64,000 nucleotides of DNA, from assembly GCA_963705835.1 (NCBI GenBank), contig CAVPLC010000003.1, forward strand, positions 18,433 to 82,432, written 5' to 3'. The number at the start of each line of letters is the position of its first letter. Positions within the stretch are counted from its first letter, which is position 1. The notes under the pieces are model-generated. The model was not told the DNA's origin. It made no database searches and worked only from the letters and a program-made list of their open reading frames with translations. Origin of the DNA: Palsa-504 sp963705835 (GTDB lineage Bacteria > Actinomycetota > Actinomycetes > Streptosporangiales > Streptosporangiaceae). Below, in pieces: positions 53,348 through 61,567 of the stretch. The translations under genes and the position numbers were made by a program.

Positions 53348-54763
53348 ATGCGGATGGCAAGGCTCGCGGCGGTGGCGGTCGGCGTGGGCGCGCTCGTGGC
53401 CGCGTCCGCCGCGTCCCCCGCGTCCCCCGCGTCCCCTGTGCCCCCCCGGGCCGGCCGCCGGCCGGAGGGCTGGCCAGCGTGATCGTCCAGCCGGGCGTCA
53501 TCCACGTCGGCCGCGCGCGGCAGCGCCCGCCCACCACGGCCGACTGCGAGCAGGCCTACAAGGTGGCCTGCTTCACCCCGGCCCAGATCCGCCAGGCCTA
53601 TCACCTGCCGCCGCTGTACGCCCGCGGCGTGACCGGCAAGGGCACCACGATCGTCATCGTCGACTCCTTCGGCTCCCCGACCATCAGGAACGACCTGAGC
53701 GTGTTCGACAAGGCCTTCGGCCTGCCCGCCCCGCCGAGGTTCCAGATCATCCACCCCGCGGGCCCGGTGCCCGCGTACAACCCGGGCAACTCCGACATGG
53801 TTGGCTGGGCGGGCGAGACCACGCTGGACGTGGAGTGGGCGCACGTGATCGCGCCGGGCGCGAACCTGCTGCTGGTCGAGACCCCGGTGTCGGAGACCGA
53901 GGGCGTGCACGGCTTCCCGCAGATCGTCGCGGCCGAGCAGTACGTGCTCGGGCACCACCTGGGCGACGTGATCAGCCAGAGCTTCAGCGCCACCGAGCAG
54001 ACCTTCCCCAGCGCGGCGTCGGTCAGCGCGCTGCGCGGCGCCTACCAGCAGGCCGCCAGGGACCGGGTCACGGTGCTGGCCGCCTCGGGCGACGCGGGCA
54101 CCGCGGACGTCGGGCTCGACGAGTCGACGTACTACCTGGTCCCGGTGACCTCCTGGCCGGACAGCGACCCGCTGGTGACCGGGGTCGGCGGAACCCAGCT
54201 GCACACCGAACCTCACGACGCAGACCGTGTGGAACGACACGTACAACCAGGCGGCGAACGAGTTCGCCGACGGCAGCCCCGGCCCGAACCCGCTGGCCGG
54301 CGGCGGCGGCCGGTCCATCATCTTCACCCGCCCCTCCTACCAGAACGGCGTGAAGAACGTGGTCGGCAACCGCCGCGGCGTGCCGGACGTCTCGATGAGC
54401 GCCGCCTGCAACGGGTCGGTGGACACCTACCAGAGCTTCGGCGGCGCGCCCGCGGGCTGGTCCCCGTCCTGCGGGACCAGCGAGGCCACCCCGCTGTTCG
54501 CGGGCATCGTCGCGCTGGCCGACCAGGTGGCGGGCCACTCCCTCGGGCTGATCAACCCGGCCCTGTACAAGCTGTCCGCGCAGAAGGCGCGGGGCATCGT
54601 GGACGTGACCGCGGGCTCCAACGCGGTGTCGTTCATGCAGGGCGGCCACCTGCGCACGGTCCGCGGCTACACCGCCCGGACCGGCTATGACCTGGCCTCG
54701 GGGGTCGGCACGGTCGACGCCCAGTACTTCGTTCCCGAACTTGCCGGGCTGGCCGGTCACTAA
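53348..54763 (+). CDS. Sedolisin (S53) serine-carboxyl peptidase, two frameshifts
   Basis: Secreted acid-active peptidase. ATG 53348 begins a Sec signal (MARLAAVAVGVGALVAASAA). One C is missing from the run 53451-53457; restoring it joins the signal to the mature part (CEQAYKVACFTPAQIRQAYH). Catalytic Glu and Asp are in GWAGETTLDVEWAHVIAPGA, the oxyanion Asp region is in VLAASGDAGTADVG, and catalytic Ser in CGTSEATPLFAGIVAL. A second shift near 54206-54213 splits the protein before NLTTQTVWNDTYN. The usual long propeptide is absent; only ~45 residues precede the core. Ca site: GYDLASGVGTVD. Confidence 0.85.
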
Positions 54764-54765
54764 AA

Positions 54766-54802
54766 CCCATTTTCTTCCGAACGGTCCGGGGTGCGTGCCC
54801 CC
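54766..54802 (+). repeat. Dispersed TTCCGAACGGT element, copy 6
   Basis: CCCATTTTCTTCCGAACGGT then CCGGGGTGCGTGCCCCC. Full core and tail match, 3 bp after the sedolisin stop. Confidence 0.65.
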
Positions 54803-54869
54803 GCAAATCGTGACGTGCTGGACTCTGTGAGTGATCGCCCCTGCACATAGCCCGCCAAGGTGTACTCTT

Positions 54870-54884
54870 GTTACAGATCGTCAC
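54870..54884 (+). promoter_or_regulatory. GTTAC-N5-GTCAC direct repeat
   Basis: A GTnAC direct repeat spaced by five bases, the layout described for MtrA sites in actinobacteria. It lies in a gene-free, AT-richer stretch about 100 bp before a small gene and 430 bp before the secreted protease. This is a suggestive match only. Confidence 0.3.
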
Positions 54885-54983
54885 CAAACTTCACTGAGAT
54901 GCCGGGTAGTCGCCGGAATGATCATCCGCATCCCGGGCCGGTGCCGATTGCTGACCGCAGGCAGTAGGCAGGGGGAGGGCCTG

Positions 54984-55208
54984 ATGTGGGGGAGACGTAA
55001 GCGACGGCGTACGCGGCTGTCCAGACAGCTTGCCCTCGGCCTCCTGCAGGACGCGATGGGCCAGGTGGAGGAGCAGCAGCACGAACCCGGGGAGGGGGCC
55101 GGGTCCGGCCCGGCCCCCGCCCCGCCGCAGGCCGAGCAGCCGCCGCTCGTGCCGCGGCAGCCCGGTAGCAGCTCGTCCCCGGACGACGCGCACACCACCC
55201 AGACGTAG
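54984..55208 (+). CDS. Small Arg-rich hypothetical protein
   Basis: 74 residues from ATG 54984, with GGGGGAGGG about six bases upstream. N-terminus is strongly basic (WGRRKRRRTRLSRQLALGLL), then an amphipathic helix (LLQDAMGQVEEQQHE) and a Pro/Ala/Ser-rich acidic tail. No known domain. Could bind nucleic acid or membrane. It may be coexpressed with the protease 90 bp downstream. Confidence 0.55.
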   Translation: MWGRRKRRRTRLSRQLALGLLQDAMGQVEEQQHEPGEGAGSGPAPAPPQAEQPPLVPRQPGSSSSPDDAHTTQT

Positions 55209-55298
55209 CGAGCGAGAATCTGCAGCGGGCATTCAGCTATTTATCAGCTTCATGGTGCTCACTGGAGTAAAGCGATCCGCACGCGCGAATGGATTCAG

Positions 55299-56652
55299 AT
55301 GCAGGACTACGGCGGGTACGGTCAGTCGCCCGATTGGGGCACCATGCAGACGCCGCCCATGCCGCCCAGGCCGCCCAGGCGCCGCATCGGCGTGCTGAGC
55401 TACCTGGCCGTGGCGGTGGCGGCCGGGGCCCTGGGCGCGGGCACGGTGGTGGCCCTGTACCACCCCGCGTCAAGCAACTCCGCGACGCCGAAGCCCAGCA
55501 GCAGCGCCATCGTCCCGCAGACGCCGGTGAGCCCGTTCACCCCGGCGCCCACGCCGAGCAGCGGCGGATCTTCGTCGAGCGCCAGCGAGCAGGCGATCCT
55601 GAACAAGGTCCAGCCCGGCCTGGTGATCATCGACACCACGCTGCAGTACAACAGCGAGTCGGCCGCGGGCACCGGCATGGTGATCAGCTCCGACGGCCTG
55701 GTGCTGACCAACAACCACGTCATCGAGGGCTCGACGGCGGTCAAGGCCACCGACATGGGCAACGGCAAGACGTACACCGCCAAGGTGCTCGGCTACGACG
55801 TGACCGGGGACATGGCCCTGATCCAGCTGCAGAACGCGTCCGGCCTGCGCACCGTCCCGACCGGCAACTCGTCCGCGGTCAAGACCGGCAGACTCGGTCG
55901 TGGCCATGGGCAACGCCAATGGCCAGAACTCCATCGTCCCCGCGGCCGGCCAGGTGACGGCGCTGAACCAGACCATCACCGCGGGCGACCCGGGCGGCAC
56001 GGTCACCTCCGAGACCCTGCACGGGATGATCGCGACGAACGCGAACATCGTGTCCGGCGACTCCGGCGGTCCGCTGGCCAACTCCGCGGGCGAGGTCATC
56101 GGCATGGACACCGCGGGCGGCGGCGAGGGCTTCTCCGCGCAGCAGTCGACGGTCGGCTTCGCGATCCCGATCAACACCGCGCTGTCGGTCGCCCAGCAGA
56201 TCGCCGCCGGCCAGGCCAGCTCGACCGTCACCATCGGCTATCCGCCCTTCATGGGCATCTACATCCCGCCGAGCAGCTCGGACGCCAACCCTGCGGATCA
56301 GGCGGCCCAGCAGGGCGGCGGCAACTTCGGCGGCTTCCCCGGGGGCGGCGGCAACGGCGGCCAGAGCTGCTACAACAGCAACCGCGGCCTGACCGCGCCC
56401 GCGACCATCGCCCCGGTCAGCTCGGGCACCCTGGTCGTCGGGGTGATCTGCAACGGCCCCGCCCAGGCCATCGGCATGACGGCCGGCTCGGTCATCACCG
56501 CGGTGAACGGCCAGGCCATCGGCTCGCCCGACAGCCTCACGCAGACCGTGTCCAAGTACCGCCCGGGCACCTCGATCGCGGTCACCTGGGTCGCCCCGTC
56601 CGGCGGGCACCACACCGCCAACCTGACCCTGCTGGCCGGTCCTCCGCAGTAA
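55299..56652 (+). CDS. Membrane-anchored trypsin-like protease with PDZ domain, frameshifted
   Basis: HtrA/DegP-like. N-terminal cytoplasmic Pro-rich segment, one helix (VLSYLAVAVAAGALGAGTVV), Ser/Pro linker, then S1 protease: His in VLTNNHVIEGS, Asp in YDVTGDMALIQL, Ser in VSGDSGGPLAN. One extra A near 55890 breaks the frame; removal gives VKTGDSVVAMGNANGQN. A PDZ domain follows (GVICNGPAQAIGMTAGSVIT). The total is about 450 residues. A cell-envelope quality-control or signalling protease is likely. Confidence 0.87.
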
Positions 56653-56658
56653 GGGGCA

Positions 56659-56709
56659 GTAAAAGGGCCCTACGTGTAAAAGGGCCCTGCGTGTAAAAGG
56701 GCACTGCGT
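56659..56709 (+). repeat. Three 17-bp tandem repeats just after the protease stop
   Basis: GTAAAAGGGCCCTGCGT-type units at 56659-56675, 56676-56692 and 56693-56709 with one or two substitutions. The start of a partial fourth unit overlaps the coding end. It lies between the protease and the riboswitch and includes GGGCCC palindromes. Confidence 0.8.
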
Positions 56710-56714
56710 GCTAG

Positions 56715-56885
56715 GGTGACTGGCGCCGGCCCGGACGCGATCCCGCGCCCGCCCCGGCAGCGTGCCAGGTAGCGAAGCCGGTGAAGCCTGCTCCTCGTGC
56801 CAGCCCGAGCAGGCCATTCCGGCGCTGTCCCGCAACTGTGACGGCCTCATAGGCCCAAGCCAGGTCGCCTCCTGCCGCGCTGGAC
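56715..56885 (+). promoter_or_regulatory. Cobalamin riboswitch
   Basis: Conserved cobalamin-aptamer blocks in order: AGCGAAGCCGGTGAAG (56771-56786), CCCGCAACTGTGA (56829-56841) and the B12 box AAGCCAGGTCGCCTCCTGCC (56857-56876). It precedes an ABC uptake operon. Outer stem limits are approximate. Adenosylcobalamin binding should lower expression. Confidence 0.85.
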
Positions 56886-56951
56886 GATATCGACCCTCGT
56901 GGGAAGGGTGATCCGTCCCGGCAGGCCGCGGTCGGCCCGCCGGCGGCCCGC

Positions 56952-56978
56952 CTTCCTTCCCGCCCCTTCGGGAGGAAG
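56952..56978 (+). promoter_or_regulatory. Hairpin sequestering the ribosome site of the cobalamin operon
   Basis: CTTCCTTCCCG (56952-56962) pairs with CGGGAGGAAG (56969-56978) with one bulged base. The right arm is the Shine-Dalgarno for ATG 56983. This is a natural expression platform for translational control by the riboswitch. Confidence 0.65.
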
Positions 56979-56982
56979 CAGC

Positions 56983-57939
56983 ATGAAGTATCCACTCGCA
57001 CCCCTGGCTGTCCTGGCCGCCGCGGCGGCCCTCGCGCTCGCCGGCTGCGCCTCGGCGACCAGTCCGTCCCCCATCCAAGCCCCTACTACGCCGGCGGCCG
57101 CGTCGTCGTTCCCGGTGACGCTGACCGCGCCGAACGGCCGGGTGACGATCAACGCCAAGCCCGAGCGGATCGTCTCGCTCGCGCCGACCGCGACCGAGGA
57201 CCTGTACGCGGTCGGCGCCGGATCCCAGGTCGTGGCCGTCGACCAGGACTCGAACTACCCGCGCGGGGTGCCGGTCACCAAGCTGAGCGGCCTGACCCCG
57301 AACCTGGAGGCGATCGCCAAGTACCGCCCGGACCTGGTCGTCTCCTTCCAGAACGCGGGCGGCCTGGTCTCCGGGCTCGGCAAGCTGGGCGTGCCGGTGC
57401 TGATCGAGCCGCCCGCCGCCACGCTCAACGACGCCTACGCGCAGATCGAGCAGATCGGCCAGGCCACCGGCCACCAGGCGCAGGCCGAGCGGACCGTGGC
57501 GGCCATGAAGACGCAGATCGCCGCCGAGGTCAGGCAGGCCGGCGCGTCGCACCCGGGCCTGACCTACTACTGGGAGCTGACCGCGAACCCGTACTACTCG
57601 GTCACCTCGTCCACGTTCATCGGGCAGATCGTGTCTCTGTTCGGCCTGAAAGACGTCGCCAACGCCGCGAACAAGGCCTCGGACGGCGGCTATCCCGAGC
57701 TGTCCGAGGAGTACATCGTCACCGCGCAGCCGCGGATCATCTTCCTGGCCGACAACCAGGCCGCCGACGGCGGGCAGTCCCCGGCGGTGGTGGCCAGGCG
57801 GCCGGGCTGGTCCGCGATCCCCGCGGTGAAGGACCACGAGGTCGTCGGGCTGAACGACGACATCGCGTCCCGCTGGGGGCCGCGCCTGCCGCAGCTGGTC
57901 CTCCAGATCGCGCGAGCGGTGGAGCAGGCCTCCGGGTAG
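56983..57939 (+). CDS. btuF: Cobalamin ABC transporter substrate-binding lipoprotein
   Basis: 318 residues. Lipobox ALALAGC at the end of the signal peptide. The periplasmic-binding fold of BtuF/FhuD type is shown by PERIVSLAPTATEDLYAVGA, YRPDLVVSFQNAGGLV and later NAANKASDGGYPELSEEYIV. Family alone does not tell heme, siderophore and B12 binders apart; the riboswitch makes corrinoid most likely. Confidence 0.88.
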   Translation: MKYPLAPLAVLAAAAALALAGCASATSPSPIQAPTTPAAASSFPVTLTAPNGRVTINAKPERIVSLAPTATEDLYAVGAGSQVVAVDQDSNYPRGVPVTKLSGLTPNLEAIAKYRPDLVVSFQNAGGLVSGLGKLGVPVLIEPPAATLNDAYAQIEQIGQATGHQAQAERTVAAMKTQIAAEVRQAGASHPGLTYYWELTANPYYSVTSSTFIGQIVSLFGLKDVANAANKASDGGYPELSEEYIVTAQPRIIFLADNQAADGGQSPAVVARRPGWSAIPAVKDHEVVGLNDDIASRWGPRLPQLVLQIARAVEQASG

Positions 57940-57942
57940 CCC

Positions 57943-58992
57943 GTGAAGACGAGCGGCCGGCGCCTGCGCGCCGCGTGGGCCTTCGGCGTCGCGGCGGCCT
58001 TCCTGGTCGCCGCGACGCTGGCCAGCGCGCTGGTCGGGGCCGCCGACCTCAACCCGCTGGCCACCGCCGCCGCCATGCTCGACCGCATCCCGCTCGTGCA
58101 CCTGCCGTCCAGCCTGAGCCCGCTGGACCGCGCGGTGCTGTTCCAGATCCGGCTGCCGCGGATCGTGGTGGGGCTCATGGTCGGCGGGCTGCTGTCCGTG
58201 GCCGGGGCCGGGTACCAGGGGGTGTTCCGCAACCCGCTGGTCGACTCGGGCATGCTCGGCGCCTCGGCCGGGGCCGGGCTGGGCGCCACGCTGGCCATCG
58301 CGTACCTGAGCGGCAGCCACGGCCCCTTCGGGGCCGGCCCGGGCGTCGTGCCGGTCGCCGCGTTCGCCGGCTCCCTGGCCGGGGTCGCGATCGCCTACCT
58401 GGCCGGGGCCGCGGGCGGCTCGGGCCCGGCCACGCTGCTGCTGGCCGGGGTGGCCGTGGGCCTGTTCCTGACCGGGGTGCAGACGTTCATCCTGCAGCGG
58501 TCGGCCCAGGACCTGCAGCAGGTCTATTCCTGGCTGCTCGGCTCGCTGTCCGGCGCGACCTGGCAGCAGGCCGCGGAGATCGGCCCCTACGCGGCGGTCA
58601 GCGTCACCATCGTGCTGCTGCACGGCCGCCACCTGGACGTGCTGTCCGTGGGCGATGAGGAGGCGCGCGCGCTCGGCCTGCACCCGGGACGGATCCGGCT
58701 GATCGTGATCGCCGCGTGCGCGCTGGCCGCGGCGAGCGCGGTGGCGGTCAGCGGCCTGATCGGCTTCGTCGGGATCGTGGTGCCGCACGTGGTGCGCCGG
58801 CTGGCCGGCACCTCGTACCGGCTGGTGCTGCCGCTGTCCCTGCTGACCGGCGCGGGCTTCCTGGTGCTGGCCGACACCCTGGCCCGCACCGTCCTGTCTC
58901 CCGCCGAGCTGCCGATCGGCGTGGTCACCGCGCTGGTCGGCGCCCCGGTGTTCGTCTGGATCCTGCGCTCCACCGCGGCGGTGCGCACGTGA
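57943..58992 (+). CDS. btuC: Cobalamin ABC transporter permease
   Basis: 349 residues, FecCD/BtuC family with about ten helices. Motifs: LFQIRLPRIVVGLMVGGLLS, GAGYQGVFRNPLVDSGMLGA, LPSSLSPL, RSAQDLQQVYSWLLGSLSG, ISGLIGFVGIVVPH-like segment reading VSGLIGFVGIVVPHVVRRLA. GTG at 57943 three bases after btuF; GTGA overlap with the ATPase. Confidence 0.93.
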   Translation: MKTSGRRLRAAWAFGVAAAFLVAATLASALVGAADLNPLATAAAMLDRIPLVHLPSSLSPLDRAVLFQIRLPRIVVGLMVGGLLSVAGAGYQGVFRNPLVDSGMLGASAGAGLGATLAIAYLSGSHGPFGAGPGVVPVAAFAGSLAGVAIAYLAGAAGGSGPATLLLAGVAVGLFLTGVQTFILQRSAQDLQQVYSWLLGSLSGATWQQAAEIGPYAAVSVTIVLLHGRHLDVLSVGDEEARALGLHPGRIRLIVIAACALAAASAVAVSGLIGFVGIVVPHVVRRLAGTSYRLVLPLSLLTGAGFLVLADTLARTVLSPAELPIGVVTALVGAPVFVWILRSTAAVRT

Positions 58993-59771
58993 GCGCGATC
59001 AAGGTAGCCGAGCTGAGCGTCGACCTGGACCGGGTCCCGGTGCTGCACGCGGTGTCGTGCGCGGTCGCCTCCGGCGGCTGGCTGGCCCTGATCGGGCCGA
59101 ACGGCGCGGGCAAGACCACGCTGCTGCGCGCCGTGGCCGGGCTGCTGCCGCACCGCGGCACGATCCTGCTGGACGGCGCGGACATCGGGGCGCTGCGCGG
59201 CCGCCGCCGCGCCCGGCTCATCGCCTACGTGCCGCAGGCCCCGGTGCTGCCGCCCGACATGACGGTGCGGGAGTACGTGCTGCTGGGCCGCACCCCGCAC
59301 CTGGGCTACCTCGGCTCCCCGAGCCGTCACGACCGCGGGACCGCCGCCGCGGCGGCCGAACGGCTGGACGTGGCCCGCTTCGCGGACCGGCGGCTGGGCA
59401 GCCTGTCCGGCGGCGAGCGCCAGCGCGCGGTGCTGGCCCGCGCGCTGGCCCAGGAGCCCGGCGTGCTGCTGCTCGACGAGCCCACCAGCGACCTGGACAT
59501 CGGGCACCAGCAGCAGGTGCTCGAGCTGGTCGACGACCTGCGCCGCAGCCGCGGCGTGACCGTACTGTCCACGCTGCACGACCTCACGCAGGCGGGCCAG
59601 TACGCCGGCGAGCTCGTGCTGCTGCACGCCGGGCGGATCGAGGCGGCCGGGGCCGCGGCCGCGGTCCTCACCGAGGACCTGATCGCCCGGGTCTACGCCG
59701 CCCACGTCACGGTCGGCACCGATCCCGGCGGCCGCCCGGTGGTCACCCCGGTACGCGCCATCGAACCCTGA
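58989..59771 (+). CDS. btuD: Cobalamin ABC transporter ATPase
   Basis: 260 residues. Walker A GPNGAGKTTLLRA, signature LSGGERQRAVLARAL, Walker B LLLDEPTSDLD and switch STLHDLTQA. REYVLLGRTPHLGYLGSPS is typical of iron/B12 uptake ATPases. Last gene of the riboswitch-controlled operon. Confidence 0.93.
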   Translation: MSAIKVAELSVDLDRVPVLHAVSCAVASGGWLALIGPNGAGKTTLLRAVAGLLPHRGTILLDGADIGALRGRRRARLIAYVPQAPVLPPDMTVREYVLLGRTPHLGYLGSPSRHDRGTAAAAAERLDVARFADRRLGSLSGGERQRAVLARALAQEPGVLLLDEPTSDLDIGHQQQVLELVDDLRRSRGVTVLSTLHDLTQAGQYAGELVLLHAGRIEAAGAAAAVLTEDLIARVYAAHVTVGTDPGGRPVVTPVRAIEP

Positions 59772-59811
59772 CGCATGATATCGAGGCCAGGGCTTCAAAA
59801 GGCAACCGGCA

Positions 59812-61230
59812 GTGGTCACACTGGATCATGTGTACGACTACGACGTGCTGGTAATCGGCTCCGGGCCCGGCGGGCAGAAGGCGGCCATCGCCGCGGCCAA
59901 GCTCGAGCGCCGGGTCGCGATCGTCGAGCGCAAGGACATGATCGGCGGTGTCTGCCTGAACACGGGCACGATCCCGTCCAAGACCATGCGCGAGACCATC
60001 ATGTACCTCACCGGCCTGAGCCAGCGGGAGATGTACGGCCAGAGCTACCGGGTCAAGGACGAGATCACCATCGCCGACCTGGCCGCGCGCACCACCCACG
60101 TGGTCGGCCGCGAGATGGACGTGGTGCGCAGCCAGCTGTCCCGCAACCGGGTCGCGGTCATGACCGGCACCGCCACCTTCATCGACCCGCACACGGTGGA
60201 GGTCGACGGCGGCGACGGCCGGCTCCGCCAGGCCAGCGCGGACAAGATCGTGATCGCCACCGGCACCCGGCCCGCCCGGCCGGCCAGCGTCGAGTTCGAC
60301 GAGCGTACCGTGCTCGACTCCGACGGGATCGTTCACCTGGAACGCGTGCCGCGCTCGATGGTCGTCGCGGGCGCCGGGGTGATCGGCATCGAGTACGCGT
60401 CCATGTTCGCGGCGCTGGGCACCAAGGTCACCGTGGTCGAGCAGCGCGACCGGATGCTGGAGTTCTGCGACGTCGAGGTCGTCGAGGCGCTCAAGTACCA
60501 CCTGCGCGACCTCGCCGTCACGTTCAGGTTCGGCGAGACCGTGTCCTCGGTCGAGGCGCGTCCCGAGGGCGCCATCGCCACCCTGCTGAGCGGCAAGAAG
60601 CTGCCCGCCGACACCGTCATGTACTCGGCGGGCCGTCAGGGGCAGACCGAGGAACTTGACCTCGCCAAGGCGGGCCTGACCGCCGACAAGCGCGGCCGGA
60701 TCGTGGTCGACGAGGTCTTCCGCACCGAAGTGCCGCACATCTACGCGGTCGGCGACGTGATCGGCTTCCCGGCGCTGGCTGCGACCTCGATGGAACAGGG
60801 CCGGATCGCCGCGCACCACGCCTGCGGCGAGCCGCTGCACGGGCTGAGCAACATCCAGCCGATCGGCATCTATACCATCCCGGAGATCAGCTTCGTGGGC
60901 CGCACCGAGGAAGAGCTCACCCGCGACAACGTTCCCTTCGAGGCGGGCATATCCCGCTACCGCGAGCTGGCCCGCGGGCAGATCATCGGTGACTCCTACG
61001 GCGTGCTGAAGCTCCTGGTCTGCCTGGATGATCACCGGCTGCTCGGCGTGCACGTGTTCGGCACCGGCGCCACCGAGCTCATCCACATCGGCCAGGCCGT
61101 CATGGGCTGCGGCGGCACCGTCGACTACCTGGTCGACGCGGTGTTCAACTACCCGACCCTGGCCGAGGCCTACAAGGTCGCCGCCCTGGACGCGATGAAC
61201 AAGATGCGTGCCATCGCCCGATTCTCCTGA
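59812..61230 (+). CDS. sthA: Soluble (Si-specific) pyridine nucleotide transhydrogenase
   Basis: Flavoprotein that transfers hydride between NAD(H) and NADP(H). 472 residues. FAD site VIGSGPGGQKAAIAAAK; the disulfide region reads GGVCLNTGTIPSKTMRE, with only one of the two active-site Cys of disulfide reductases, as in SthA. NAD(P) site AGAGVIGIEYASMFAALG, second FAD site YAVGDVIGFPALA, and C-terminal TGATELIHIGQAVM. Starts at GTG 59812; GTG 59830 is possible. It stands alone. Confidence 0.93.
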   Translation: MVTLDHVYDYDVLVIGSGPGGQKAAIAAAKLERRVAIVERKDMIGGVCLNTGTIPSKTMRETIMYLTGLSQREMYGQSYRVKDEITIADLAARTTHVVGREMDVVRSQLSRNRVAVMTGTATFIDPHTVEVDGGDGRLRQASADKIVIATGTRPARPASVEFDERTVLDSDGIVHLERVPRSMVVAGAGVIGIEYASMFAALGTKVTVVEQRDRMLEFCDVEVVEALKYHLRDLAVTFRFGETVSSVEARPEGAIATLLSGKKLPADTVMYSAGRQGQTEELDLAKAGLTADKRGRIVVDEVFRTEVPHIYAVGDVIGFPALAATSMEQGRIAAHHACGEPLHGLSNIQPIGIYTIPEISFVGRTEEELTRDNVPFEAGISRYRELARGQIIGDSYGVLKLLVCLDDHRLLGVHVFGTGATELIHIGQAVMGCGGTVDYLVDAVFNYPTLAEAYKVAALDAMNKMRAIARFS

Positions 61231-61340
61231 CGCGGAACTTTCCGATCGCTACCACCCGGCCCAGTCCCGGGACGACACGTTCGCCGCGCCCGGCCCGCCC
61301 CGGCTGCCCCCAGTCCTGCCCCCCACGGCCGCGATCACGA

Positions 61341-61423
61341 CCGGCCTGACCTGCCCCGGACCGCCCTCAGCCGCCGAAGCCCCCGGCCTGACCTGCCGGA
61401 CCGCACCAAGCGCCGAAGCCCCC
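61341..61423 (+). repeat. Imperfect ~42-bp tandem duplication
   Basis: CCGGCCTGACCTGCC...GCCGAAGCCC at 61341-61382 recurs at 61383-61423 with small differences. Confidence 0.6.
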
Positions 61424-61499
61424 GCCCAGTCCCGACTCGCCCCACGCTCAAAAATCTGGGAAAAAGTGTTCGTAATATAGTCCTCATCTGATTCTTTAA

Positions 61500-61508
61500 T
61501 GGTATAAT
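61500..61508 (+). promoter_or_regulatory. Extended -10 promoter TGGTATAAT
   Basis: TGG followed by a perfect TATAAT, within an AT-rich island in otherwise very GC-rich DNA, 50 bp before the DUF222 start. No good -35 is present, as allowed for extended -10 promoters. Confidence 0.55.
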
Positions 61509-61531
61509 CGCTTGTACGGGGTGTTTTCAAG

Positions 61532-61567
61532 GATTTCTTCCGAACGGACGGTGGTGCATGCCCCAGG
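61532..61567 (+). repeat. Dispersed TTCCGAACGGT element, copy 7
   Basis: GATTTCTTCCGAACGGACGG then TGGTGCATGCCCCAGG. Core and tail match; the tail's GCGTGCCCC is GCATGCCCC and supplies the start codon of the DUF222 gene. Confidence 0.6.

Larger units (their letters stand above)
61231..61557. other. Intergenic region upstream of the DUF222 gene
   Basis: C-rich left half with an imperfect 42-bp tandem duplication (61341-61423), then a sharp change to AT-rich DNA (61445-61540) carrying an extended -10 promoter and a dispersed element. No gene seen. Confidence 0.5.

Noticed and set aside
55879..58788. 969-residue leftward ORF opposite the protease and cobalamin genes
   Set aside because: It spans several rightward genes and a riboswitch; composition is that of an antisense shadow.
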